From the NCBI GenBank assembly GCA_937975765.1, contig CALJUR010000046.1:1-41147 (forward strand): a DNA stretch of 41,147 nt, read 5' to 3'. The first letter of the stretch is position 1, and the number at the start of each line of letters is the position of its first letter. Below the pieces are notes generated by a model, which was given only the letters and a program-made list of their open reading frames with translations, was not told the DNA's origin and did not search any database. The position numbers and the translations under genes are program-made. Shown here in pieces: positions 8,409 to 19,811 of this stretch. Origin of the DNA: an uncultured Myxococcales bacterium (GTDB lineage Bacteria; Myxococcota_A; UBA9042; DTJE01).

Positions 8409-10808
8409 ATGGCGCGAAGGATCGACAAGGCCGCGGTGCTGGGTGCCGGAGTCATGGGCTCCGGGATCGCCGCCCACCTGGCGAATGCAGGGATTCCCTG
8501 CCTTCTGCTGGACATCGTCCCCCCGAACCTGACCGAGGAAGAGAAGGCCGACCCGAAGGCACGCAACCGCTTCGCGCTGAACGGCATCGAGGTGGCGAAG
8601 AAGTTCAAGCCGGCCCCGCTGTTCTACCACGACAAGTTCGCGTCCCTGGTGACCGTCGGCAACTTCGAGGACGACCTGGAGAAGATCTCCGACTGCGACC
8701 TGATCATCGAGGTCGTCGTCGAGAACCTGGACATCAAGCGCAACCTGTTCAAGAAGATCGAGCCCCTGATGAAGTGGGGCGCGATCCTCTCCTCGAACAC
8801 CTCCGGCCTGTCGATCGCCGCGATGACCGAGGGCTTCGGCCCGCAGTTCAAGCAGAACTTCATGGTCACGCACTTCTTCAACCCCGTGCGCTTCATGAAG
8901 CTGCTGGAGTTGGTGGCCGGCCCGGACACCGATCCGGAAGTCGTGGAGACGTGGGTGCACTTCGGCCAGGAGATCCTGGGCAAGGGCATCGTCTTCGGCA
9001 AGGACACCCCGAACTTCGTCGCGAACCGCATCGGCGTGTACGCCATCAACAAGACCATCCAGTTGATGATGGAAGGCGACTACACGATCGAGGAAGTGGA
9101 CGCGGTGTTCGGCAAGCCGATGGGCCACCCGGGCTCGGCGGCCTTCAAGACGGCCGACCTGGTCGGCGTCGACACGTACAAGCACGTGTCCGCGAACTGC
9201 TATGACAACCTGCCGAACGACGACGAGCGGCCGGTCTTCCAGCTGCCCGAGTTCATCGGCACGATGGTCGCCAACAAGTGGCTGGGCGGCAAGACCAAGG
9301 GCGGCTTCTACAAGAAGGACGTCGGCCCGGACGGCAAGAAGATCAGTCTGGCGCTGGACTGGAAGACCTGCACGTACCGCGAAGCGACGAGGCCGTCGTT
9401 CGATTCCGTGAAAGCCACGAAGGGCGTCGCGGACTGCGGCGAGCGCATCCGGAACCTGCTGAACGGCGACGACAAGGCGCAGGCCCTGGCGTGGAAGTCG
9501 CTGGCCTACACCCTGAACTACACGGCCAAGCGCATCGGCGAGATCGCCGACGACGTGGTCAACATCGACAACGGCATGAAGTGGGGCTTCAACTGGGAGC
9601 TCGGGCCGTTCGAGGTTTGGGACGCGATCGGCGTGAAGGACAGCGTCGAGAAGATGGCCGCGATGGGCATCCAGGTGCCCGCCGCCATCACGACCATGCT
9701 GGCGAAGAGCGAAGGCACCTTCTACAAGAAGGAAGGCGTCCAGCGCTACCACTGGGACTTCAAGGCCGAGGCGTACGCCCCGATCAACAAGCCCGAGTCC
9801 TACATCCTGCTGCCCGACCTGAAGGAGCAGGGCAAGGTCGTCAAGGAGAACTTCGGCGCGACCCTGTACGACCTGGGCGACGGCATCGCCGGGCTCGAGT
9901 TCCACACCAAGATGAACTCGATCGACACCGACATCATCGAGATGCTGCACGGGTCCATCGACGAGGTCGAGGCGAACTGGAAGGGCCTGGTCATCGGCGG
10001 GCACGCCGATCACTTCAGCGTCGGCGCCAACATCGGCATGGTCCTGATGGCGGCCCAGATGGGCAACTGGGACATGCTGGGCGACATGGTCACGCAGCTG
10101 CAGAACGCCGGTGCCCGGATGAAGTACTGCAAGAAGCCGGTCGTCACGGCACCCTACGGCATGGCCCTGGGCGGCGGCTGCGAGATCAGCATCCACGGCA
10201 CGCGCATCCAGGCGTCGGCCGAACTGTACATGGGCCTGGTCGAGATCGGCGTCGGCGTGCTGCCCGCGGGCGGCGGCTGCAAGGAACTGGTCTGCCGGCT
10301 GCTGTCCGGCTTCCCGTCGGACATCAAGGGCGCGTCCCGCATGCCGCTGCTGCAGAAGGCCTTCGAGAACATCGCCACCGCGAAGGTGTCGAACTCGGCC
10401 GAGATGGCGCGCCAGCTGGGCTACCTGCGCCTGATGGACGGCGTGTCGCTGTCGCGCGACCGCCTGATCCACGACGCCAAGCAGGTCGCCCTGGGCCTGT
10501 ACAACGGCGGCTACCGTCCGCCGGCCCCGCCGGACTGGCTGATCATGCCCGGACCGGACGGCGCGGCCCTGTTCATGGCCGGCCTCGAGCAGTTCGGCGC
10601 CGGCGGCTTCGCGACCCCGCACGACGTGGTCGCGGGCCGGCAGATCGCCAAGGTCCTGACCGGCGGCAACGTGCGGCCCGGCACCGCGGTGACCGAACAG
10701 CACCTGCTGGACCTGGAGAAGGAAGGCTTCCTGTACCTGTGCGGCACGGAAGGGACCCAGGCCCGCATCGAGCACATGCTGAAGACCGGCAAGCCGCTGC
10801 GGAACTGA
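8409..10808 (+). CDS. fadN: FadN-type 3-hydroxyacyl-CoA dehydrogenase/enoyl-CoA hydratase fusion
   Basis: This 799-residue bifunctional beta-oxidation enzyme hydrates enoyl-CoA and oxidises 3-hydroxyacyl-CoA with NAD+. The NAD-binding Rossmann fold is at the N-terminus (VLGAGVMGSGIAAHL, residues 10-24). It is followed by the catalytic His/Glu region (THFFNPVRFMKLLELV) and the helical 3HCDH C-domain (TPNFVANRIG). The crotonase domain comes last, about residues 490-680, with GHADHFSVGANIG (oxyanion loop), ALGGGCEISIH and GLVEIGVGVLPAGGG. This dehydrogenase-first order is that of Bacillus FadN, not of E. coli FadB (hydratase first). The start at 8409 follows GGGAGGTACATC. A thiolase gene follows after 113 bp. 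No acyl-CoA dehydrogenase is present, unlike the Bacillus fadNAE operon. The symbol is by architecture. Confidence 0.9.
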   Translation: MARRIDKAAVLGAGVMGSGIAAHLANAGIPCLLLDIVPPNLTEEEKADPKARNRFALNGIEVAKKFKPAPLFYHDKFASLVTVGNFEDDLEKISDCDLIIEVVVENLDIKRNLFKKIEPLMKWGAILSSNTSGLSIAAMTEGFGPQFKQNFMVTHFFNPVRFMKLLELVAGPDTDPEVVETWVHFGQEILGKGIVFGKDTPNFVANRIGVYAINKTIQLMMEGDYTIEEVDAVFGKPMGHPGSAAFKTADLVGVDTYKHVSANCYDNLPNDDERPVFQLPEFIGTMVANKWLGGKTKGGFYKKDVGPDGKKISLALDWKTCTYREATRPSFDSVKATKGVADCGERIRNLLNGDDKAQALAWKSLAYTLNYTAKRIGEIADDVVNIDNGMKWGFNWELGPFEVWDAIGVKDSVEKMAAMGIQVPAAITTMLAKSEGTFYKKEGVQRYHWDFKAEAYAPINKPESYILLPDLKEQGKVVKENFGATLYDLGDGIAGLEFHTKMNSIDTDIIEMLHGSIDEVEANWKGLVIGGHADHFSVGANIGMVLMAAQMGNWDMLGDMVTQLQNAGARMKYCKKPVVTAPYGMALGGGCEISIHGTRIQASAELYMGLVEIGVGVLPAGGGCKELVCRLLSGFPSDIKGASRMPLLQKAFENIATAKVSNSAEMARQLGYLRLMDGVSLSRDRLIHDAKQVALGLYNGGYRPPAPPDWLIMPGPDGAALFMAGLEQFGAGGFATPHDVVAGRQIAKVLTGGNVRPGTAVTEQHLLDLEKEGFLYLCGTEGTQARIEHMLKTGKPLRN

Positions 10809-10822
10809 TCCCGGTGCGTTCG

Positions 10823-10851
10823 GGGGCCCCCGGGAAGTCCCCGGGGGCCCC
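10823..10851 (+). terminator. Strong GC hairpin between fadN and fadA
   Basis: A perfect 12-bp stem (GGGGCCCCCGGG at 10823-10834 with CCCGGGGGCCCC at 10840-10851) has a 5-nt AAGTC loop. No T-run follows. It is more likely an attenuating or RNA-stabilising intercistronic hairpin than a full intrinsic terminator. Confidence 0.45.
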
Positions 10852-10921
10852 GGTACTGACAATCTGCGGCGCGGGGCCAGGCGAATTGCGGGTCCCGGCC
10901 ATTGAATGAAGAGGTGTTGTC

Positions 10922-12097
10922 ATGGCGAATGGCGTCTATATCGTTTCCGCGGTCCGCACGGCCGTCGGCAAGGCCAACAAGGGGACGCTGCGCTCGTACC
11001 GGCCAGAGAACCTGATTGGCGAGCCGGTCAAGGAGGCCCTGCGGCGCATCGAGCACAAGTTCCCGAAGGAGAACGTGGACGACGTCATCATCGGCTGCGC
11101 GTTCCCCGAGGGGACCCAGGGCATGAACATCGCCCGCATCGCCGTGTACATGGCGGGCATGCCGTACACGGTCCCGGGCATGACGATCAACCGGTTCTGC
11201 AGCTCGGGCATGCAGGCGATCGCCCTGGGCGCCCAGGCGATCGCGGCGGGATACATGGACGTGGTCGTGGCGGGCGGCGTCGAATCGATGTCGACCGTCC
11301 CGATGGGCGGGTACAACCTGCTGCCGCACCCCGGCCTGATCGTGGACTACCCTGAGGCCTACACGTCGATGGGCATCACGGCCGAACTCGTGGCCGACAA
11401 GTACGGCATCACGCGCCAGATGCAGGACGAGTTCTCGGTCGTTTCCAACCAGCGCGCGGCGGCGGCCATCAAGGCCGGCCGGTTCAAGGACGGGATCGTC
11501 CCGCTGCAGGTCTACGACTACGAGAAGGGCGCCATGGTCACGTTCGACACGGACGAGGGTCCGCGCGCGGACACGACGATGGAGGGCCTGGCCAAGCTGA
11601 AGCCCGCGTTCAAGACCACCGGCACCGTCACGGCCGGCTCGTCGTCGCAGGTGTCGGACGGCGGCGCGGCCGTCGTGCTGATGAGCGAGGATGCGGTCCG
11701 GAAGTACGACCTGGCCCCGCTGGCCCGGTTCGTCAACTACCAGGTCGCCGGCGTGCCCCCGGAGATCATGGGCATGGGCCCGTCCGAGGCCATTCCGAAG
11801 CTGTTCAAGAAGGCCGGCGTGACGGACAAGGACATCGGCTTCTACGAACTGAACGAGGCCTTCGCGGCCCAGTCCCTGGCCTGCCTGAAGGTGCTGGAGG
11901 AGGGCGGGCACATCGACCGGTCGAAGGTCAACCCGAACGGCGGCGCGATCGCCCTGGGGCACCCGCTGGGCTGCACCGGCGCCAAGCTGTCCGTCCAGAC
12001 CGTCTACCACCTGCAGCAGACCGGCGCGAAGTACGGCGTCGTGTCGATGTGCATCGGCGGCGGCATGGGCGCGGCCGGCCTGTTCGAGCGCGTCTGA
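10922..12097 (+). CDS. fadA: Acetyl-CoA acyltransferase (3-ketoacyl-CoA thiolase)
   Basis: This 391-residue thiolase cleaves 3-ketoacyl-CoA with CoA to acetyl-CoA and a shortened acyl-CoA, the last step of each beta-oxidation round. The catalytic triad is visible: nucleophile Cys93 (NRFCSSGMQAI), His347 (GHPLGCTGA) and Cys377 (CIGGGMGAAG). The ESMSTVPMGG loop and the NPNGGAIALGHP signature are also present, and the length is normal. The ATG at 10922 follows GAGGTG. Pairing with the FadN-like gene upstream supports a degradative role over biosynthetic acetoacetyl-CoA thiolase. The gene converges on the SGNH gene of the atp operon. Confidence 0.93.
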   Translation: MANGVYIVSAVRTAVGKANKGTLRSYRPENLIGEPVKEALRRIEHKFPKENVDDVIIGCAFPEGTQGMNIARIAVYMAGMPYTVPGMTINRFCSSGMQAIALGAQAIAAGYMDVVVAGGVESMSTVPMGGYNLLPHPGLIVDYPEAYTSMGITAELVADKYGITRQMQDEFSVVSNQRAAAAIKAGRFKDGIVPLQVYDYEKGAMVTFDTDEGPRADTTMEGLAKLKPAFKTTGTVTAGSSSQVSDGGAAVVLMSEDAVRKYDLAPLARFVNYQVAGVPPEIMGMGPSEAIPKLFKKAGVTDKDIGFYELNEAFAAQSLACLKVLEEGGHIDRSKVNPNGGAIALGHPLGCTGAKLSVQTVYHLQQTGAKYGVVSMCIGGGMGAAGLFERV

Positions 12098-12115
12098 TTC
12101 CCGCGTTGGCGAGCC

Positions 12116-12145
12116 CCCCGGGGGCCGGGCGACCGGCTCCCGGGG
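12116..12145. terminator. Hairpin between convergent fadA and the atp-operon tail gene
   Basis: A 13-bp stem (12116-12128 with 12133-12145, one G-T pair) closes a GCGA loop. It lies between two converging transcripts, so it could serve both as a terminator. No long T-tract is present on either side. Confidence 0.5.
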
Positions 12146-12214
12146 CGGCGGTTCTTCCCGCGATACCCTTCCTGCAGCGAACACGAAGGCGGGATCACGT
12201 CCGGCGGGCGGTGG

Positions 12215-14020
12215 CTAAGGCCGGAGGACGGGTGCCGGGCGGTCCAGGAACGGCTGCAGGGCGACGTTCAGCCACTCGGCCTCGAACCGGTGGCCCTCGG
12301 TACTCAGGTGGGACTCGCGGGGACCCCAGGGCAGGAACATCCGGTCCAGCCGGCCCTCGCGGGCGGCCTGCTGGAATCGTCCCCGGGCGTCCAGCACCGG
12401 GAGGTGCAGCGAGGCGAGGATCTCCTGGAACGACCGTCGTGCCCAGGCGGCCGGATCGGGCCCGCCGGCAGGCTGGAGTTCCTGCCGGTGCGGGGCCAGC
12501 ACGACGACCAGCGGGATGCCTCGCGCCGCCAGGTCGTCCCGCAGCGCCTTCAGGATTCCCCGGTGCCAGGACTCCTTCGGCTGGACGGGCCGGTATCGCT
12601 GCGAGAAGGAGTCGGAGAGTCGGGTGAAGGCGGCCACCAGGTGGCGCGAGAACTCGGAGTATGCGGCCGTGGCGGCGGCCACGTAGGGAGGCGGCGTTTC
12701 GCGAAGCAGCCACGCGACCGGGTTCGGTGTGGCGGACTCCGGCCGGGGGCATCGGTCCAGCGGGGTGCCGTCCTCGGCAAAGTCCAGGACCGGGCCGTCG
12801 CCGCAACATGTCCACGTCTGGACCGGGTCGTCCCAGTCGTTGTAAAGGCAAAGGTGCAGGACGACCAGCCGGACCGGCATCCTTTCGACCCAGCGCCGGG
12901 CGACCAGCAGGTCGAACGCGGGTCCCGTGCGCATCGCGGCGGCGCTGGCGTGTCGGGGACCGCTCGACAGGCGATCCATCACCGCGGGCAGGCTGTCCCC
13001 CGGGTCGATCCCCAGCCAGTAGATCATGGAATCGCCCAGGTGCAGGACGACCGGTTGCCCCGGCGGGATCCCGGCCATGCGGTCCCGCAGGGTTTCCGGG
13101 AAACTGTCGGGGTGGAGGATCGCGCACGCCTCGCCGTCGGGACCCTGGTCCACGGGCGGGATGAAGGGGGTGGGGGGCGGCGGCTGGACGGCCGGGCCGG
13201 CGGGCAGGAACCAGCGACAAAGCCCCTCCAGCATCAACAGGGTGGCGACCGTCGCGGCCGCCACTCCCAGGATCCGCTGGAGCCTCGCCCGCCCGGGGAG
13301 CCGGGGCGCCCGGAATGCGAACCCGGCGGCGGCCAGGGCGACGACCATCAGTCGGTCCCACAGGCCCATCGGAAGGATGGCCAGCACGGCCAGCACCAGG
13401 CCGACGACGGCCGCGGAACCGGCGATGCGCACGCCGAGGCGCCACCGGGCGAAACCCAGGCGGGAGACGGCGCCGGCCGTAAAGCCCAGGAGCAGCGGCA
13501 CCAGGACCATCAGCAGCGCGATCCACGCCTCGTATCGGCACGGTCCGCCGTCTTCCGGCGACCCAGCGGGAGGAATCGTCTCGACGGAATCGCGGGGGAC
13601 GAACGGGGCCGGCAGGCCGTCGCGCGACAACGCGGCCCGCAGGCGGTCCCGCAACGCCGGCGGGGCATCGGGTGTCAGGAAGCGGACGCACCACGGGCCC
13701 GCGACCTCGCCCTCGCAGGAGGGCAGCGGGGATTGCAGGGAGACGGTCTCGCAGGTGCCGGTATCCTGCGAAAGGCAAAGCCGGACATGGGCTCTGGAAG
13801 GGGACACGTCGACCGAGTCGATCCGCCAGTCGGGTGCCAGCGGGGCCAGGTGGTGAAGGACGATCGGGGCGGCGCCCGGGGCCAGCATCCACCCGGGTTC
13901 GGCGGCACGGGAGGGAAGGGCCTGCAGCAGCGGGGCCACCAGGAACAGCAGGGGGGCGAGGAATCGGGGGGGGAAGGAGCGTGGCCTCGCCGGGCTCAAG
14001 GGAAGCCTCGCGGGAGTCAC
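12215..14020 (-). CDS. Membrane-anchored SGNH/GDSL-hydrolase-like protein at the end of the atp operon
   Basis: This 601-residue protein is of unrecognised specific function. Residues 18-40 are a signal peptide (PRFLAPLLFLVAPLLQALPS, then AA). An exported domain with several cysteines (Cys82, 90, 102, 111) spans about 41-160. Four hydrophobic helices follow between 165 and 271. The C-terminal domain (about 320-600) has the SGNH nucleophile motif VVLHLGDSM (Ser331) and a C-terminal ESHLSTEGH block carrying the likely catalytic His571. Families of this kind (AlgX, DltD or O-acyl esterases) act on cell-envelope polysaccharides or lipids. The GTG start at 14018-14020 overlaps the atpC stop (GTGA), so it is translationally coupled to the ATP synthase genes. 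That start is also required for the signal peptide. Why it is linked to atpC is unknown. Confidence 0.8.
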   Translation of the reverse strand: MTPARLPLSPARPRSFPPRFLAPLLFLVAPLLQALPSRAAEPGWMLAPGAAPIVLHHLAPLAPDWRIDSVDVSPSRAHVRLCLSQDTGTCETVSLQSPLPSCEGEVAGPWCVRFLTPDAPPALRDRLRAALSRDGLPAPFVPRDSVETIPPAGSPEDGGPCRYEAWIALLMVLVPLLLGFTAGAVSRLGFARWRLGVRIAGSAAVVGLVLAVLAILPMGLWDRLMVVALAAAGFAFRAPRLPGRARLQRILGVAAATVATLLMLEGLCRWFLPAGPAVQPPPPTPFIPPVDQGPDGEACAILHPDSFPETLRDRMAGIPPGQPVVLHLGDSMIYWLGIDPGDSLPAVMDRLSSGPRHASAAAMRTGPAFDLLVARRWVERMPVRLVVLHLCLYNDWDDPVQTWTCCGDGPVLDFAEDGTPLDRCPRPESATPNPVAWLLRETPPPYVAAATAAYSEFSRHLVAAFTRLSDSFSQRYRPVQPKESWHRGILKALRDDLAARGIPLVVVLAPHRQELQPAGGPDPAAWARRSFQEILASLHLPVLDARGRFQQAAREGRLDRMFLPWGPRESHLSTEGHRFEAEWLNVALQPFLDRPAPVLRP

Positions 14021-14427
14021 CTGCCGGGACCGGCCTTCGCCACGTCCAGGCGGGTCTGGGCCTTGCGGACGGACGCCAGCAGCACGTTGTAGGCCTCGCC
14101 CTCGCCGGGGTGGGAGGCCTGCAGCGTCGCGGTCGCGTCGTCCAGCCGGCGCCGCGCCCGCTCGACGTCGATGTCACAGGCGCGCTCGCACGTCTCGGAC
14201 AAAACGCGGATCTCGTCGCCCAGCACCTCGACGAAGCCGCCCGACAGCGCGAACCGATCCTCGCCGGAGGGCCCCCGCAGGGTCATCGGCCCGATGCCCA
14301 GGCCCATGACCATGGCCTTGTGGCCCGGCAGGATGCCCATCTCGCCGACGATGCCCGGCAGGATGACCTCGTCCACCTCCAGCCCCTTGACCCGGGCGCC
14401 TTCCTGGGTGACCACGTCGAGTTTCAT
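14017..14427 (-). CDS. atpC: F-type ATP synthase epsilon subunit
   Basis: This 136-residue subunit of the F1 central stalk couples rotation and inhibits ATP hydrolysis. The N-terminal beta-sandwich (KLDVVTQEGARV, DEVILPGIVGEMGILPGHKA, GGFVEVLGDEIRVLSETCE) is followed by the two-helix C-terminal arm (VERARRRLDDATATLQ). The start at 14427 gives the usual MKLDVVTxEG N-terminus. An in-frame ATG six bases upstream (14431-14433) is possible, as is a longer GTG start that lacks family support. It lies 41 bp after atpD, and its TGA overlaps the next gene's GTG. Confidence 0.92.
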   Translation of the reverse strand: MKLDVVTQEGARVKGLEVDEVILPGIVGEMGILPGHKAMVMGLGIGPMTLRGPSGEDRFALSGGFVEVLGDEIRVLSETCERACDIDVERARRRLDDATATLQASHPGEGEAYNVLLASVRKAQTRLDVAKAGPGR

Positions 14428-14468
14428 TCGCATCCCCGGCAGGGGAGGGGGCCCCCGCACAACATGGA

Positions 14469-15887
<1,419 letters not shown>

Positions 15888-15906
15888 CGCGAAGACCTCC
15901 CGAGAC

Positions 15907-16048
15907 GGCGGGGGACGGGGCCTCCCCGCGTTGGCGGGGGGCAGGGCCCCCGCCCTACAATGGCGGGGGGCAGGGCCCCCGCCCTACAACGGCGGGGGGC
16001 AGGGCCCCCGCCCTACAATGGCGGGGGACGGGGCCCCCGCCCTGCATT
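15907..16048. repeat. Tandem 29-bp hairpin repeats, array 1 (between atpG and atpD)
   Basis: Three near-identical 29-bp units start at 15933, 15962 and 15991. They are flanked by a degenerate unit at 15907 and a variant at 16020. Each unit is GGCGGGGG, a 6-nt loop (GCAGGG or ACGGGG), CCCCCGCC, then a CTACAAT-like linker, so each can fold into an 8-bp GC hairpin. The last unit abuts the stop codon of atpG (16049-16051). The same unit recurs on the other side of atpG (16942-17057). Confidence 0.95.
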
Positions 16049-16930
16049 TCACCTCATCGCCTCGGCACCGCTGACGATCTCCAGCATCTCCTTGGTGATC
16101 GACGCCTGCCGGGCCTTGTTGTACTGCAGCGTCAGGCGCGACAGCAGTTCGCCGGCGTTCTTCGTCGCGGACTCCATCGCGGTCATGCGCGCGCCCATCT
16201 CGGCGGCCAGCGACTCCAGCACCGCGAAGTACAGCCGAACGTTCACGTACAGCGGCAGCACCGCGTTCAGGATCGCCTCCCGGGAGGGTTCGTACCCGAA
16301 CTCGATGCCCTGAAGGTGGGCTTCCGCGGCGACCTCGGCCTCGTCGTGTTCGGGCACGATCGGCAGCAGGCGCTCGACCACGACCTTCTGGGAGATCGCG
16401 GACTTGAACTCGTTGTAGACGACGTACACGGCGTCGTGCCCGCCGTCCAGGAAGCGCGCCGTGACCTCGGCCCCGATCTCGGTCACCCGGTCGAACGAGG
16501 GCGACGACAGGACCTCCATGTATTCCTTGAAGACCGGGTACCTGCGGCGACGGAAGTAGTCGCGGCCCTTCCGGCCCAGCAGTGCCAGTTCCAGTTCCTC
16601 GTGATCACCTTCCTTCGTGCGCAGGTAGCGCTCGGCCCGCCGGTTGATGTTGCTGTTGAAGGCGCCGCACATGCCGCGGTCGCTGGTCACGACCAGCATC
16701 AGGGCCTTCTTCTCCTCGCGTACCTGCAGCAGGGGATGGACGTCCCGGGAGGTGTGCTCGGACAGATCCCAGATCACCTCGCGGATGCGGTTCGCGTAGG
16801 GCTGCGCCCTCAACATGTTCTCCTGGGCGCGGCGCAGCTTGGCGGCGGCGACCAGTTTCATGGCGCGCGTGATCTTCTGCGTGTTCTTCACGCTGGTCAG
16901 GCGGCGCCGGATCTGCTTCAGCGTCGGCAT
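16049..16930 (-). CDS. atpG: F-type ATP synthase gamma subunit
   Basis: This 293-residue rotating central-stalk subunit sits inside the alpha3-beta3 ring. The N-terminal helix (PTLKQIRRRLTSVKNTQKIT, then RAMKLVAAAKLRRAQ) and C-terminal helix (GARMTAMESATKNAGELLSR, then LTLQYNKARQASITKEMLEI) form the coiled-coil axle. Between them lies the Rossmann-like domain (ALMLVVTSDRGMCGAFNSNI). The start at 16930 has GAGG upstream. Hairpin-repeat arrays sit on both sides: one ends at its stop codon, and the other begins 11 bp upstream of its start, just beyond the ribosome-binding site. Confidence 0.96.
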   Translation of the reverse strand: MPTLKQIRRRLTSVKNTQKITRAMKLVAAAKLRRAQENMLRAQPYANRIREVIWDLSEHTSRDVHPLLQVREEKKALMLVVTSDRGMCGAFNSNINRRAERYLRTKEGDHEELELALLGRKGRDYFRRRRYPVFKEYMEVLSSPSFDRVTEIGAEVTARFLDGGHDAVYVVYNEFKSAISQKVVVERLLPIVPEHDEAEVAAEAHLQGIEFGYEPSREAILNAVLPLYVNVRLYFAVLESLAAEMGARMTAMESATKNAGELLSRLTLQYNKARQASITKEMLEIVSGAEAMR

Positions 16931-16941
16931 CAGCCTACCTC

Positions 16942-17057
16942 GGCGGGGGACGGGGCCCCCGCCCTACAATGGCGGGGGACGGGGCCCCCGCCCTACGATG
17001 GCGGGGGGCAGGGCCCCCGCCCTACGATGGCGGGGGGCAGGGCCCCCGCCCTACATC
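16942..17057. repeat. Tandem 29-bp hairpin repeats, array 2 (between atpA and atpG)
   Basis: Four units start at 16942, 16971, 17000 and 17029. They have the same arms as array 1 (GGCGGGGG and CCCCCGCC). The loop is ACGGGG in the first two and GCAGGG in the last two. The linkers are CTACAAT, CTACGAT, CTACGAT and CTACATC. Both loop versions occur in both arrays, so the arrays share an origin. Confidence 0.95.
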
Positions 17058-17112
17058 CGGCCGGGCGCGCGTGGAACGGTTCCCGCGGGGTCCGTTCACG
17101 CGCGCTTGACAA

Positions 17113-18645
<1,533 letters not shown>

Positions 18646-18665
18646 GGGTCACACCCCGCTGACGG

Positions 18666-19208
18666 CTATCGGGACTCCAACAGGTGCGAACGAAGCGAAT
18701 CCAAATACGTCCGCGCGGACAGGTCGTACACGCGGTCGCCGACGATGATACGCAGGCCGCCCAGCAGGGACGGGTCCCGCTTCTCGACCAGGACCAGTTG
18801 CTTCCTCAGGGCCCCCCCGATGGCGTCGCGCAGCCGGGCGACCTGGGCGGGGGAAACCGGGCCGGCGGACTCCAGAACGCCCGAGGCGCGGCCGGCCCGC
18901 GCATCGCGTTCCGTGCGCAGGGCGGCGACCAGGGCGTCCGGGCGGCCCAGGCGGCGGCGCGAGGCCAGCAGTCCCAGGAACCCGCGGGCCAGTTCGGACA
19001 GGTTCATCTTCTGGGCGACGGCCAGCACGGCACGGCTGGCCGCGTCGGACGGCACGGTCGGGTCGGCCAGGATCTCCCGCAGGGCAGGCACGGCCGCGAC
19101 CTGCCGGGCGAAGGACTCGACCTCGGCCAGGACGGTGTCGCCGGCCTGGGTCCCGGAGGCGACGTCCAGCAGGGCCGCGGCATACCGCCGGGCGGCAATG
19201 TCGGTCAT
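18666..19208 (-). CDS. atpH: F-type ATP synthase delta subunit
   Basis: This 180-residue peripheral-stalk subunit (OSCP homologue) links the b subunits to the top of F1. The N-terminal helical bundle begins IAARRYAAALLDVASG. The C-terminal region carries the typical LLGGLRIIVGDRVYDLSART segment. The ATG at 19206-19208 is preceded by GAGGTGTCC. A GTG two codons upstream is less likely. It sits between atpF and atpA as expected. Confidence 0.92.
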   Translation of the reverse strand: MTDIAARRYAAALLDVASGTQAGDTVLAEVESFARQVAAVPALREILADPTVPSDAASRAVLAVAQKMNLSELARGFLGLLASRRRLGRPDALVAALRTERDARAGRASGVLESAGPVSPAQVARLRDAIGGALRKQLVLVEKRDPSLLGGLRIIVGDRVYDLSARTYLDSLRSHLLESR

Positions 19209-19247
19209 GGACACCTCACGTGCGCCCGGCCTGGCCGGGGGGAAGGG

Positions 19248-19811
19248 TCAGGAAGGCTTGTTCCCGACCTCGCGCACCACGCGATCCACCACGCCCTCGG
19301 GCAGGCCCGCACCGGACCGGGTGGCCAGCCGGCCTTCCACCAGCGCGAAGGCCTTGGCCACGACCGACTCGGCCAACTGGGCCCGGGCCATCTTCGCGGC
19401 CTGGTCCAGACGGAAGTCCGACTCGGCACGGATCTTCTCGGACAGAACGGTCCCTTCCTGGGCCATCGTGTCGCGTTCCGCCTGGCCCTGCAGGCGGAAC
19501 TCCTCCAGCAGCCGGGCGGTTTCCTCGTTCAGGTGGGCCAGCCGCTCCTCGGCCATCCGCATGCGCCCCTCGGCCTCCGCGAACTTCGCCTTCGCGTCGT
19601 CCAGTTCGGCCTTCATGGCGTCGTGGCGGTCGGCCAGCGCCTTCTTCGCCCTGGGCCAGACCACCCAGGCGACGGGCACGAACAGGACCAGGAAGTCCAC
19701 CATGTAGACGTAGAAATCCCGGTCGGGGCCGGAGCCGCCCCCGGAGGCGAGGGCCGCGACGGGAAGCAGGGCCCCGGACAGGACCGCCAGGGCGAACGCG
19801 CGCCGGCTCAT
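19248..19811 (-). CDS. atpF: F-type ATP synthase subunit b
   Basis: This 187-residue peripheral-stalk subunit starts with a hydrophobic leader (FALAVLSGALLPVAALASGG), which may be a signal peptide. A membrane helix follows (YVYMVDFLVLFVPVAWVVWP, about residues 34-53), then a long charged coiled coil (KAELDDAKAKFAEAEGRMRM and onward). The presence of both a signal-like leader and a membrane helix is seen in some deltaproteobacterial b subunits. The ATG overlaps the stop of the preceding b-type gene by 4 bp, which supports a paired b/b' stalk. Confidence 0.88.
   Translation of the reverse strand: MSRRAFALAVLSGALLPVAALASGGGSGPDRDFYVYMVDFLVLFVPVAWVVWPRAKKALADRHDAMKAELDDAKAKFAEAEGRMRMAEERLAHLNEETARLLEEFRLQGQAERDTMAQEGTVLSEKIRAESDFRLDQAAKMARAQLAESVVAKAFALVEGRLATRSGAGLPEGVVDRVVREVGNKPS

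Noticed and set aside
15907..17057. Hairpin repeats as a CRISPR array
   Set aside because: The units are contiguous with only short linkers and no unique spacers, and there are no cas genes.
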